Shown piece after piece: positions 1 through 8,200 of a DNA stretch of 64,000 bases. The DNA is taken from the NCBI RefSeq assembly GCF_031583025.1, contig NZ_CP134062.1, forward strand, positions 3,286,001 to 3,350,000. Reading direction: 5' to 3'. The DNA is from Mycobacterium sp. Z3061. Lineage in GTDB: Bacteria; Actinomycetota; Actinomycetes; Mycobacteriales; Mycobacteriaceae. Both the position numbers and the translations under genes were made by a program. Every line of letters begins with the position of its first letter. Within the stretch, counting starts at the first letter, position 1. A model generated the notes under the pieces. That model was not told where the DNA came from, did no database searches, and saw only the letters and a list, made by a program, of their open reading frames with translations.

Positions 1-1
1 C

Positions 2-1147
2 TGCACCTTGGTGGACAAATCCATCCTCATCCGCACACCGGCCGATGACGCGGTGTATTTTCGCCAGCTGGCAACCCTGCGCGAATACGGCCACAATCAG
101 CTGAGCTCGGATGAGCAAGCCGAGCTGCGTCGCCGACATCTCGACTGGTATCACCGACTGGCCGCCGAACAAGCCGGCTTTGAATGGTATGGCGAGCACC
201 AGGTCGTCTGGCTTCAACGCCTCCGACGCGAAACGTCGAACCTCCGCGCAGCCTTGCGATTTGCGCTGGACACCGCACCGTCGGTCGCCCTGGAGATGGC
301 CACCCACCTGCGCGGCCTCTGGACTGCGATCGGCATGATGCAACAAGGGCGCCGCTGGATTGAGCAAGCCTTGGACGTCGTCTCCGCCGAACCTTCCCTA
401 GCGCGCCTTGCGGCGGTCATCTCGGTTGCGGAAACAGCCGTCTTGCAAGTCGATATACCCACCCTGGCCGCACGGCAGGCCGAAGCTCGTCAACTGCTCA
501 CCAGCGTCACCGAGGAACGGGCCCTCGCTCACTTCACTGCCAACGAGGCAGCCCTCGCCCTGCTTCAGGGGCAACCACACTCGGCACAGACCCTGGCCGA
601 ACAGTCCCTGAACGGCACCACGTATGTACCCGTGCAGATCTACGCCTTGCTATTGATGATCGGGGCGTGCGCGGCCGCCGGTGATGCGCATACAGCGATC
701 GCGCACGCCGAGCGCGGTCTTGCGCTATCGGAAGCCCACGGCCACGACATCGTCCTACGGACCTATCTGCTGGCGGCTCTCGGGCTGAGCCGTCTGGCGC
801 TCGGTGAACTCGACCAGGCCGAGCAATGCGTGCGTGAGGGGCTGCAATTGGCTCGGATGATCAACGACAGCGTCACCTGCGCCACCTTCCTCGAGACGGC
901 ATCCTGGATTGCCGCGGCCAGACAGGATCCGCGGCGCGCCGCGGTGCTGATGGCCGCGGCTGCCGCCATCGGCCGCGCTGCCGGCGCTACCGGCGCCGTC
1001 TCGGCATACGTAGGGCCTTTCCATGAAGCCTGCGAACTCCAAGTGAGGGAGCAGCTCGCGCCTGCCGATTACCGGGCGGCGACCAATGAAGGCAGATTGC
1101 TGTCCCTCGACGATGCCGTCGCCATCGTCCTCGAGGAACTGGTGTAA
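2..1147 (+). CDS. C-terminal part of a large ATPase/TPR transcriptional regulator (5' end outside window)
   Basis: The reading frame is open at the left edge, so the true start lies upstream and only about 380 residues are visible. The visible part begins with a segment typical of the region after an NB-ARC-type ATPase domain (FRQLATLREYG, then an HLDWY motif). An alpha-helical, Ala/Leu-rich TPR-like array follows, and the protein ends in LSLDDAVAIVLEEL. That ending is common in actinobacterial BTAD/NB-ARC/TPR (SARP, AfsR-like) proteins and in ATPase-LuxR proteins. No LuxR helix-turn-helix follows before the stop, so any DNA-binding domain should be N-terminal, as in SARPs. Its position about 3.6 kb from an NRPS operon with SARP-like promoter repeats makes it a candidate cluster activator; this is inference. 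The region to 1204 is a short spacer with no feature seen. Confidence 0.6.
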   Translation, partial: CTLVDKSILIRTPADDAVYFRQLATLREYGHNQLSSDEQAELRRRHLDWYHRLAAEQAGFEWYGEHQVVWLQRLRRETSNLRAALRFALDTAPSVALEMATHLRGLWTAIGMMQQGRRWIEQALDVVSAEPSLARLAAVISVAETAVLQVDIPTLAARQAEARQLLTSVTEERALAHFTANEAALALLQGQPHSAQTLAEQSLNGTTYVPVQIYALLLMIGACAAAGDAHTAIAHAERGLALSEAHGHDIVLRTYLLAALGLSRLALGELDQAEQCVREGLQLARMINDSVTCATFLETASWIAAARQDPRRAAVLMAAAAAIGRAAGATGAVSAYVGPFHEACELQVREQLAPADYRAATNEGRLLSLDDAVAIVLEELV

Positions 1148-1204
1148 TTCAGCTGACCGCTAACCGCAGCCCAGTCGAATATTGCTGCGCAAGAACAGGT
1201 TTGA

Positions 1205-1900
1205 TCAGTTCGCCGGCGCGGGGGTCATCGATCCGATGAAGTACGTTTCGCGGCCGGTGGGATAGCCACCGCCATTGGTGGCGATATGGACGTGGTCGTA
1301 ATGGTTGGCCGTTTCGTTGCCCAGGTCGGCGGTCCAGCTTCCCGAGGCGGGGCCGAGGTAGATCTTCTGCCGCCAGATGACGTGGTCGATTCCCCAGCGT
1401 TTGGCGTTGGCCAGGGCCAGCCCCGCGATCTGATTGCCCAGCGCGATGCCTTCCGGGCTGTCATGGTTCGGGATCATCACGTCGATCGCCAGACCACTGG
1501 GGTGCCAGCGCAAGGCATCCTGCCGGAAGCCGCCGATGGTCTTGATCTCCGGGAACAGCAACTCGATGACCCGGGCCGCCCAGATGGTCTTGACCTGCAA
1601 GCCTCCCTCAGGGGCGATCCCGGCAGGTAGCGCCATCTGAAAGTCCTGGGCCGACATGGGCGCGTTGCCGGCCAACATCGCCGCCTCGGCCGCGCTCGCG
1701 GTCTGGGGGGCGGCGACCGACGGGGACGCCGTCGTGCTTGTCGCCGGCGGCGCCGCGACCAGAGGGCTGTCGGCGCAACAGGGCGTGCTCTGCTTGGTGT
1801 CCTGGGCGTAGATCATCCCGCCGGCCAGCACCAGCGAGGCCGCGATCGCCAACCAGCGGCCCCAGCCTTTCGCATCGGCGTCTTTGCCCACCTGGAGCAC
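1205..1900 (-). CDS. Secreted or membrane-anchored M15-peptidase-like protein
   Basis: A protein of about 231 residues with an N-terminal hydrophobic segment (residues about 15-32, LAIAASLVLAGG) fitting a signal peptide or anchor. An Ala/Pro/Thr-rich linker follows, then a C-terminal globular domain. The domain carries HPSGLAID and YDHVHIA, the spaced His...Asp and His-x-His metal-ligand pattern of M15-type D,D-carboxypeptidase/VldE-C-like folds. The likely role is in the cell envelope, but catalysis is not certain because such domains also occur as non-enzymatic modules. The longest frame starts at GTG 1900. A second GTG at 1891 lies 7 nt downstream of a TAGAGT -10-like hexamer, so a leaderless start at 1891 is a good alternative. 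It lies 70 bp downstream of gabD2 on the same strand. Confidence 0.65.
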   Translation of the reverse strand: MLQVGKDADAKGWGRWLAIAASLVLAGGMIYAQDTKQSTPCCADSPLVAAPPATSTTASPSVAAPQTASAAEAAMLAGNAPMSAQDFQMALPAGIAPEGGLQVKTIWAARVIELLFPEIKTIGGFRQDALRWHPSGLAIDVMIPNHDSPEGIALGNQIAGLALANAKRWGIDHVIWRQKIYLGPASGSWTADLGNETANHYDHVHIATNGGGYPTGRETYFIGSMTPAPAN

Positions 1901-1904
1901 TCTA
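1899..1904 (-). promoter_or_regulatory. Putative -10 element (TAGAGT) for a leaderless transcript
   Basis: On the minus strand TAGAGT matches the mycobacterial TANNNT -10 and is followed by 7 nt and then GTG at 1891. This spacing is typical of leaderless mycobacterial genes. It would make 1891 the start of the M15-like gene. Confidence 0.35.
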
Positions 1905-1970
1905 GTGTCGTGTGGGGCGGATGTGGCACTCTTCGCCAGGTTGTCGGCGTTTTCTCAGCTCACTCGCAGC

Positions 1971-3527
1971 TCAGTTCCGCCCCGGCAGTTTCATCACGGT
2001 GCGCACGATGGGCAACAGCGACTTCTGCCAGAGGGTCGAAGGAAGACCAAAGGGCGGATCGAGATTGAACACCCGCGCGGTCGCGATCGTCTGCGACTCA
2101 GTGTATTTCAGCAGGCCCTCGGGTCCGTGCCGGCGACCGACACCGGACTGGCCCATTCCGCCCATCGGTGCGCTGAGGCTGCCCCAGGCGAAGGCGTAAC
2201 CCTCGTCGACGTTCACCGTTCCCGAACGCAACCGGGCGGCGATCTGTTGGCCTTCCGCCGGCGTGCGGGCCCACACGCTTGCGTTCAGCCCGTACTCGGT
2301 GTCATTGGCCTTCTCCACTGCTTCATCGACGTCGGCCACCGGGTAAATCGAGACCAGCGGCCCGAACGTCTCGTTGGCCGCGCATTCCATCTCCGGGGTG
2401 ACGTCGGTGAGCACCGTCGGCTCATAGAACAGGGGGCCGACGTCGGGCCGGGCCTTGCCACCCGCGATCACCTTGGCGCCCTTGGACGTTGCGTCCTTCA
2501 CGTGCTCCGAAACGGTCTCGAGCTGGCCTTCGGAGATCAGGCTGCCCATGTCGACCGAGAAGTCGTAGGCGGTGCCGAGCTTCATGTTGCGCACGGCGTC
2601 ACCGAACTTGCGGGTGAACTCGTCGGCGATGTCCTTTTCGACGTAGATCCGCTCGATGGAGATGCAGAGCTGGCCGGCGTTGGAGAAACACGCACGGGTG
2701 GCCGCCTTGGCCGCCTTGTCCAGGTTCGCGCCCCGGGTGACGATCATGGCGTTCTTGCCGCCGAGTTCGGCGGAGAAACCGATGAGACGGCGGCCGGCCT
2801 GCTCGGCGAGGTGGCTGCCGGTCTGGGAGGAGCCGGTGAACATCAGATAATCGCAGTTCTCGGTGATCGCGGTGCCGACGACCGAGCCCGGACCGGGCAC
2901 GATCGCGTACAGCGCTCGCGGAAGACCTGCTCGGTACAACAGTTCGGCGCAGGCCAGCGCGCAGTACGGTGTCTGGCTGTCCGGCTTGAGCACCACCGCG
3001 TTGCCGGCGAGCAGCGCCGGCACGGAGTCCGATGCTGTCAGCGTCATCGGGTAGTTCCACGGTGAGATCACACCGACCACGCCCTTGGGCTGGTAGCCCA
3101 CCGTGGTCTTGCCGATCGCCGGCAGCAGCGCCTGCACGTTATGCGGTTTGAGCAGCTTGGCGGTGACGCGAACGTAGTAGTTCGCGTTCGCCATCAGGTC
3201 GACGATCTCCTCCTGCGCCGCCCACCGCGCCTTGCCGGCCTCGGCCTGCAGCAGATCCATCAGGAACTCGCGGTTCTCGATCACCAGGTCCCGGTAGCGG
3301 CGGATGATCTCGATGCGCTCGGCGACGGGTCGCCTGGCCCATTCGACCTGTGCCGCCCGTGCCTGGGCGAACGCGGCAGCGACGTCGTCGGCGGTGCCGA
3401 CCGGGATGGTGGTCAGCGGCTTGCCGGTGAAGACTTCGTCGATCGTCTTGGTCGGACGTTCGGCGATGTCCTTGATCGCGGCGAGCTGACGCAAGCGGTC
3501 GAAGACCTCGGCTGACGGTGCAGGCAT
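1971..3527 (-). CDS. gabD2: Succinate-semialdehyde dehydrogenase GabD2
   Basis: This 518-residue aldehyde dehydrogenase closely follows the M. tuberculosis Rv1731 product as I recall it, including its length and the start MPAPSAEVFDRLR. It oxidises succinic semialdehyde to succinate with NAD(P)+, linking GABA and 2-oxoglutarate-derived semialdehyde to the TCA cycle in the cytosol. Visible motifs are the cofactor-fold sequence SPWNYPMT, the general-base Glu254 in ELGGK and the catalytic Cys288 in NAGQLC. The C-terminal bridging region ends in VMKLPGR. The ATG at 3527 is preceded by GAGAGG about 8 nt upstream. The gene sits downstream of an LLM oxidoreductase on the same strand with a 91-bp gap. 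Confidence 0.95.
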   Translation of the reverse strand: MPAPSAEVFDRLRQLAAIKDIAERPTKTIDEVFTGKPLTTIPVGTADDVAAAFAQARAAQVEWARRPVAERIEIIRRYRDLVIENREFLMDLLQAEAGKARWAAQEEIVDLMANANYYVRVTAKLLKPHNVQALLPAIGKTTVGYQPKGVVGVISPWNYPMTLTASDSVPALLAGNAVVLKPDSQTPYCALACAELLYRAGLPRALYAIVPGPGSVVGTAITENCDYLMFTGSSQTGSHLAEQAGRRLIGFSAELGGKNAMIVTRGANLDKAAKAATRACFSNAGQLCISIERIYVEKDIADEFTRKFGDAVRNMKLGTAYDFSVDMGSLISEGQLETVSEHVKDATSKGAKVIAGGKARPDVGPLFYEPTVLTDVTPEMECAANETFGPLVSIYPVADVDEAVEKANDTEYGLNASVWARTPAEGQQIAARLRSGTVNVDEGYAFAWGSLSAPMGGMGQSGVGRRHGPEGLLKYTESQTIATARVFNLDPPFGLPSTLWQKSLLPIVRTVMKLPGRN

Positions 3528-3618
3528 ATCGCTACCTCTCGAAGCACACGGGGTGTCTGTGACCTCAGCCTATCCGTCTGGATAAAGTGGCTATTGCGCG
3601 CTGGTCAGCGCTGTGCTG

Positions 3619-4635
3619 TCAACGAGCCGAAATCTGTTGCGCAATATCTCCGTATCGTTCGAACCGTTCCGGATTGCTCAGAGCGTTGTAGAGAACGATG
3701 CGGGTGGCGGTCCTCTGGTACTTGTCGACGAGCGCGTCCGCCAGCCCGTCCCAGGTCGCCTCGGTGGCGAATACCGCGATGTGGTCGTCGGTGATCTGCG
3801 CTGCCATCCCTTTGAAGTCACCCGCCTTCTGCTTCTCCCGAATCCGCGCCGTTGTGCCGTCGAATCCGGCTTCGTCCAGGATGAAGGCGTAATTGGGGGT
3901 GCTGGCGTAGAAGCTGAGACTTGCCCGCACGAGTTCCCGCTCGTTGTGCCGTTCCTCGTCGGTGTCACCGACGATCGTCATGACCGGCACGATCACCGCG
4001 ATGTCGGAGGTGTCGCGGCCGGACTTCTCGGCGCCGGCGGCGACGTTCGGTGCGACGTGGCGCGCGAGGTATCCGGGTTCCCCGAGGGGGTGGACGTGCA
4101 CGCCGTCGGCGACTTCGCCGGCCATGCGCAGCATCCAGGGATTGACCGCGGCGACGTCGACCTTGGGGTCCGCCGCATCGATGGGGCCGGCGCTCCACTG
4201 GGGGGTGATGAAATCGAGGTCATAAAAATCGCCGTGGTGATCGAGTTTTCCGGTTCGGAACGCGCTGAAGCACGCCTTGACGGCCCGCACGTAATCGCGC
4301 AGGCGCGGGCCGGGACGTTCGAAAGGCATTCCGTAGCGGCGCACCACGTGCGTGCGCACCTGGGTGCCCAGACCGAGGCGGAAGTTGCCGTTGGTTGCTT
4401 CCTGCAGTTCCCACGCCGTCGCCGCCGTGACGAACGGACTGCGCGGAAAAGCGACGGCGACACCGGTCGACAGCTCCAGACCGGGAGCGGCCTGGGACGC
4501 CACGGCGGCGTTCAAGTAGGCGGTGCGTCCGGTTTCGGTGAACAGCAGGCCGGAGAACCCGGCTTCCTGAGTACGCCTGGCGGTGTCTCCGATCTGCTTC
4601 AACGGCTGCGGGATAGTCATCGCGTCGACCTGCAC
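3619..4635 (-). CDS. F420-dependent LLM-class oxidoreductase (TIGR03617-like)
   Basis: This 338-residue protein is a luciferase-like monooxygenase-fold (TIM barrel) oxidoreductase. Diagnostic stretches are GLLFTETGRTAYLN, LELSTGVAVAFPRSPF, FRLGLGTQV and ADGVHVHPL. These match the mycobacterial F420-binding LLM subfamily, members of which reduce or oxidise small molecules using deazaflavin F420; the substrate cannot be predicted. GTG at 4635 is chosen because TAGCGT (TANNNT) lies 7 nt upstream, a leaderless arrangement. ATG at 4620 is an alternative. It is divergent from the NRPS operon, with 408 bp between them. Nothing ties it to the peptide pathway other than position. Confidence 0.85.
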   Translation of the reverse strand: MQVDAMTIPQPLKQIGDTARRTQEAGFSGLLFTETGRTAYLNAAVASQAAPGLELSTGVAVAFPRSPFVTAATAWELQEATNGNFRLGLGTQVRTHVVRRYGMPFERPGPRLRDYVRAVKACFSAFRTGKLDHHGDFYDLDFITPQWSAGPIDAADPKVDVAAVNPWMLRMAGEVADGVHVHPLGEPGYLARHVAPNVAAGAEKSGRDTSDIAVIVPVMTIVGDTDEERHNERELVRASLSFYASTPNYAFILDEAGFDGTTARIREKQKAGDFKGMAAQITDDHIAVFATEATWDGLADALVDKYQRTATRIVLYNALSNPERFERYGDIAQQISAR

Positions 4636-4642
4636 GGTCTGA

Positions 4643-4648
4643 ACGCTA
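4643..4648 (-). promoter_or_regulatory. -10 element (TAGCGT) of a leaderless LLM oxidoreductase transcript
   Basis: On the minus strand TAGCGT is followed by 7 nt and GTG at 4635. The same hexamer precedes the APC permease gene at the equivalent distance. Confidence 0.45.
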
Positions 4649-4741
4649 CCTGCGGCGGCCCGGTATGCGCATCAACACCGCACATCTGACCGATCCGGCG
4701 CCGGCGCGACTGAATGCGGCTGATCGTCAGCCGATTTCGGC

Positions 4742-4795
4742 GCAAGAATTCCGCAAGAAGTTCGCGAACTTGTGGCAAGCGTTGTGGCGCATCGT
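4742..4795 (+). promoter_or_regulatory. SARP-type activator site: four 11-bp-spaced heptamers plus -10-like hexamer
   Basis: Heptamers GCAAGAA (4742-4748), GCAAGAA (4753-4759), GCGAACT (4764-4770) and GCAAGCG (4775-4781) are spaced at exactly 11 bp, one helical turn. The last is separated by 8 bp from CATCGT (4790-4795), which keeps the A and final T of the mycobacterial NANNNT -10. Direct heptamers at 11-bp spacing with the 3' copy 8 bp from the -10 is the published arrangement for SARP regulators such as ActII-ORF4 and DnrI. The 60 bp at 4741-4800 align without gaps to 30602-30661 (47/60 identical), upstream of the kinase gene. It should drive the mbtH-NRPS operon. Confidence 0.6.
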
Positions 4796-5043
4796 ATGTG
4801 GTGACCGACGGTTGCCTGGCGATCTTGGGATCGGTAGCAACCCGATGGGCATGCAATGTGACCCAACCGGCCCCGGTCTCGACAACGTGGGAGGCAGTGG
4901 CCGGTAGGGGCTGGGAAAGCCGGGCCGGCCCGAGCTGAATATCGCAGCTCGTTCCGGCCGCGGATTGAAGGTTGCTGGTGCTATGTTGACGACGCTGTCG
5001 GTCTTGTCCTTGAATAATTACTGCTGGGTGGTTAGGGGAACGA
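4796..5043 (+). promoter_or_regulatory. Long 5' leader before the MbtH-like gene
   Basis: About 245 bp lie between the putative start site and the mbtH-like GTG. No convincing gene is present. A weak second promoter candidate is TTGACG (4986-4991) with TTGAAT (5010-5015) at 18-bp spacing. AGGGGA at 5034-5039 serves as the ribosome binding site for 5044. A small frame starting GTG 4801 encodes 45 residues, with nothing to support it as a gene. Confidence 0.3.
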
Positions 5044-5268
5044 GTGAGTGCCAACCCATTCGACGATGACAATGGTCGCTTCTTCGTACTCGTCAACGAT
5101 GAGGAGCAGCACAGCCTTTGGCCGGAATTCGCCGACGTGCCCGCCGGCTGGCGCGTGGTGTACGGCTTGGCCGACCGGGCCGCTTGTCTTGAATACATCG
5201 AGCAGAACTGGCCCGATATACGACCGAAGAGTCTGCGCGAAAGGCTTGCGCAGGACGCGGGCCGCTGA
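5044..5268 (+). CDS. MbtH-family NRPS adenylation chaperone
   Basis: This 74-residue protein has all the marks of an MbtH-like protein: [30 protein letters not shown] and [14 protein letters not shown]. MbtH-like proteins bind the N-terminal subdomain of NRPS adenylation domains and are needed for their folding or activity. The partner here is presumably the NRPS that starts 30 bp downstream. The GTG start has AGGGGA about 4 nt upstream. It is the first gene of the mbtH-NRPS-ABC-MMPL operon. Confidence 0.95.
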   Translation: MSANPFDDDNGRFFVLVNDEEQHSLWPEFADVPAGWRVVYGLADRAACLEYIEQNWPDIRPKSLRERLAQDAGR

Positions 5269-5298
5269 CCGACCAGCCGTCTGGGCATCGGCGGCGTC

Positions 5299-8200
5299 AT
5301 GACAACACTTGAGGGCGAACTCAAGCACAGCGACTCGCAGGAACCTTCGGTCGAACAGGTTTTGACCGATATCTACGCTCATGTGCTGGGTGTGGAGCGC
5401 GTCGGCGTCGATGAGTCGTTCTTCGACCTCGGCGGGGATTCGCTGTCGGCGATGCGGGTGATCGTCGCCGTCAACGCCGCGCTGAACGCCGACCTGCGCG
5501 TGGGTACCCTCTTCGAAGCGCCGTCGATAGCCCAACTGGCGTCGCGGATCGCGGGCGATTCCGGGCGGCTCAAACCTCTGCGCGCCGGTCCGCGGCCTGC
5601 GGTCGTGCCGTTGTCCTATGCGCAGAGCCGGTTGTGGTTCATCGACCAATTGCAGGGCGCGTCCCCCGTATACAACCGGGCGGTGGCGTTGCAGCTTCGT
5701 GGTCAGCTCGACGGGCAGGCGCTGGGTGTCGGTCTGACCGATGTGGTGCGCCGACACGAAGCGCTGCGGACGGTGTTCCCGGCTGTCGACGGAGTTCCCA
5801 GGCAGGTCGTGTTGCCGGCCGCGGGTGCCGACTTCGGCTGGCAGGTGGTGGACGCGACGGGGTGGCCCGCCGAACGGCTGGCTGCGGCGATCAAGGAGAC
5901 GGCCCGCCACCCATTCGATCTTTCTGTCGAAATCCCCTTGTGGGCAAGGCTTTTCAGGGTCGATGCACAGAATCACGTGGTGGTGGTTGTGGTCCACCAC
6001 ATCGCCGGGGACGGTTGGTCGATCAGCGTTCTCGCGAGTGACCTGATTGCGGCCTACATCAGCCGGTGCGCCGGGCGTGCGCCGGACTGGGCCCAATTGC
6101 CGGTGCAGTACCCCGATTACACGCTGTGGCAGCGGGACAATCTCGGGGATCTGACCGATTGTGACAGTCCGCTCGCGGCTCAGGTGGCCTACTGGGAAGA
6201 GACCCTCGCCGGGATGCCGCAGCGGCTGGAGCTACCCACCGATCACCCCTATCCGCCTGTCGCCGATCATCGGGGTGATCAGGTCCGCGTGGACTGGCCG
6301 GCGCTGTTGCAGCTGCAGATTCACCAGCTTGCCCGTGAGCACAACGCCACCAGCTTCATGGTGGTACAGGCCGCACTCGCTGTGCTGTTGTCACAGCTGA
6401 GCGCCAGTCCTGATGTAGCCGTAGGCTTTCCGATCGCCGGCCGCGGCGACCCCGCACTCGACGCCCTGGTGGGATTCTTCGTCAACACCCTGGTGCTGCG
6501 GGTAAACCTGGACGGCGACCCCACTTTCGCCGAATTACTCGCCCAGGTGCGCCAGCGCAGCCTGGCCGCTTACGAGCATCAGGATGTGCCGTTCGAGGTC
6601 CTGGTCGACCGGCTCAACCCTCCTCGCTCGCGGACGCACCACCCGTTGATCCAGGTCATTCTGAACTGGCAGAACAACGACCCCACCGTCGGACTGGTGG
6701 CGGGCGACTTGCAGATCACGCCGGTTCCCGTCGACACCGACACCGCCCGTATGGATTTGGCGTTCTTCCTGATCGACCGCGTCTCCCCGAGCGGGGAACT
6801 CGACGGCATCGGCGGGCGGGTGGAGTTTCGGACCGATGTGTTCGAGGTGAGCACGATCGAGGCGCTCATCGCGCGGCTGGAAACAGTGCTGGCGGTGGTC
6901 ACCGCCCATCCGCGACAAGCGTTGTCGAAGCTGGACCTGTTAGACGACGGTGAACGCGCCCGGTTGGCCAGGTGGGGTAACCGCGCGACACTGACCCGTC
7001 CGGCCCCTGCCGCGACGTCGATCCCGGCGGCGTGGGCGGCCCAGGTGACCCGCACACCCACGGCGGTCGCGCTGACCTACCGGGACCGGTCGTGGACCTA
7101 TCGTGAGCTCGACGAGGCGTCGAACCGGTTGGCGCATCTGCTGTCTGGTTTCGGGGCAGGTCCGGGCGAAGTGGTGGCGTTGTTGATGGAACGCTCCGCG
7201 CAGGCCGTGATCGCTATCCTGGCGGTGCTCAAGACCGGCGCCGCCTACCTGCCGCTGGACCCCGGGCTGCCCGCCTCGCGGCTGGACTTCATGCTCGACG
7301 ACGCCGCGCCTTGCGCAGCCCTCACCAGCGCCGGCCCCGGCACCTCGCTGACCGGGCGCGAGTTGCCGACGATCGATGCAGCCGCCTTCGATTCCGCTGA
7401 GCTGCAATCGAGTTCGTACACAGCCTGGCCCGGGCCGGATCCCGGGGACATCGCTTACCTGATGTACACCTCCGGAACCACAGGTGTTCCGAAAGGTGTG
7501 GCCATCGACCACCACAATGTCACGCGGCTGATGGGGTCGCTGGACGCGAAGCTGGGATACGCGCCGGGGCAGGTGTGGACACAGTGCCACTCCCTGGTTT
7601 TCGACTTCTCGGTGTGGGAGATCTGGGGGGCGCTGCTGCACGGCGCCCGGCTGGTAGTGGTACCCGACGACGTGGTGCGCTCACCCAACGACTTTCGCGC
7701 CCTGCTGGCCGCCGAACAGGTCAGCGTGCTCTGCCAGACCCCGTCGGCGTTCTTCGCGCTGGCAGCCGTGGACGCGGCTCAACGCGGTCTCGCCGGGCGG
7801 CTTCCGTTGCAGGCTGTGATTTTCGGCGGTGAAGCGCTGCAGCCGCAGCGCCTGCGGGGTTGGCTGCACGACAACCCGACGTCGCCGCGGCTGTTCAACC
7901 TCTACGGGATCACCGAGACGACCGTGCACGTCTCGGTGCGAGAGATCATCGCAGCCGACGTCGACTGCACCGTGAGCCCGATCGGGGTGCCGTTGCCCGA
8001 TATCACGTTGTTTGTGCTGGACCGCTGGTTGCGAACGGTGGCTGTCGGGGTGGTGGGCGAGTTGTACGTGGCCGGCCACGGGGTCGGCGTCGGTTACGTG
8101 GGCCGGGCGGGGTTGACCGCGTCCAGGTTTGTGGCGTGCCCGTTCGCCGGGGCGGCAGCGGCGGGAACACGCATGTACCGCACCGGAGACCTGGTGCGGT

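Noticed and set aside
4665-4907. 80-residue frame upstream of the MbtH-like gene
   Set aside because: Its protein similarity to a frame at 30600 comes only from the shared 60-bp promoter element. It has no ribosome site and no family marks.
4801-4938. 45-residue frame starting at GTG right at the predicted start site
   Set aside because: No conserved features, no ribosome site and no counterpart at the kinase promoter; it may be chance in GC-rich DNA.
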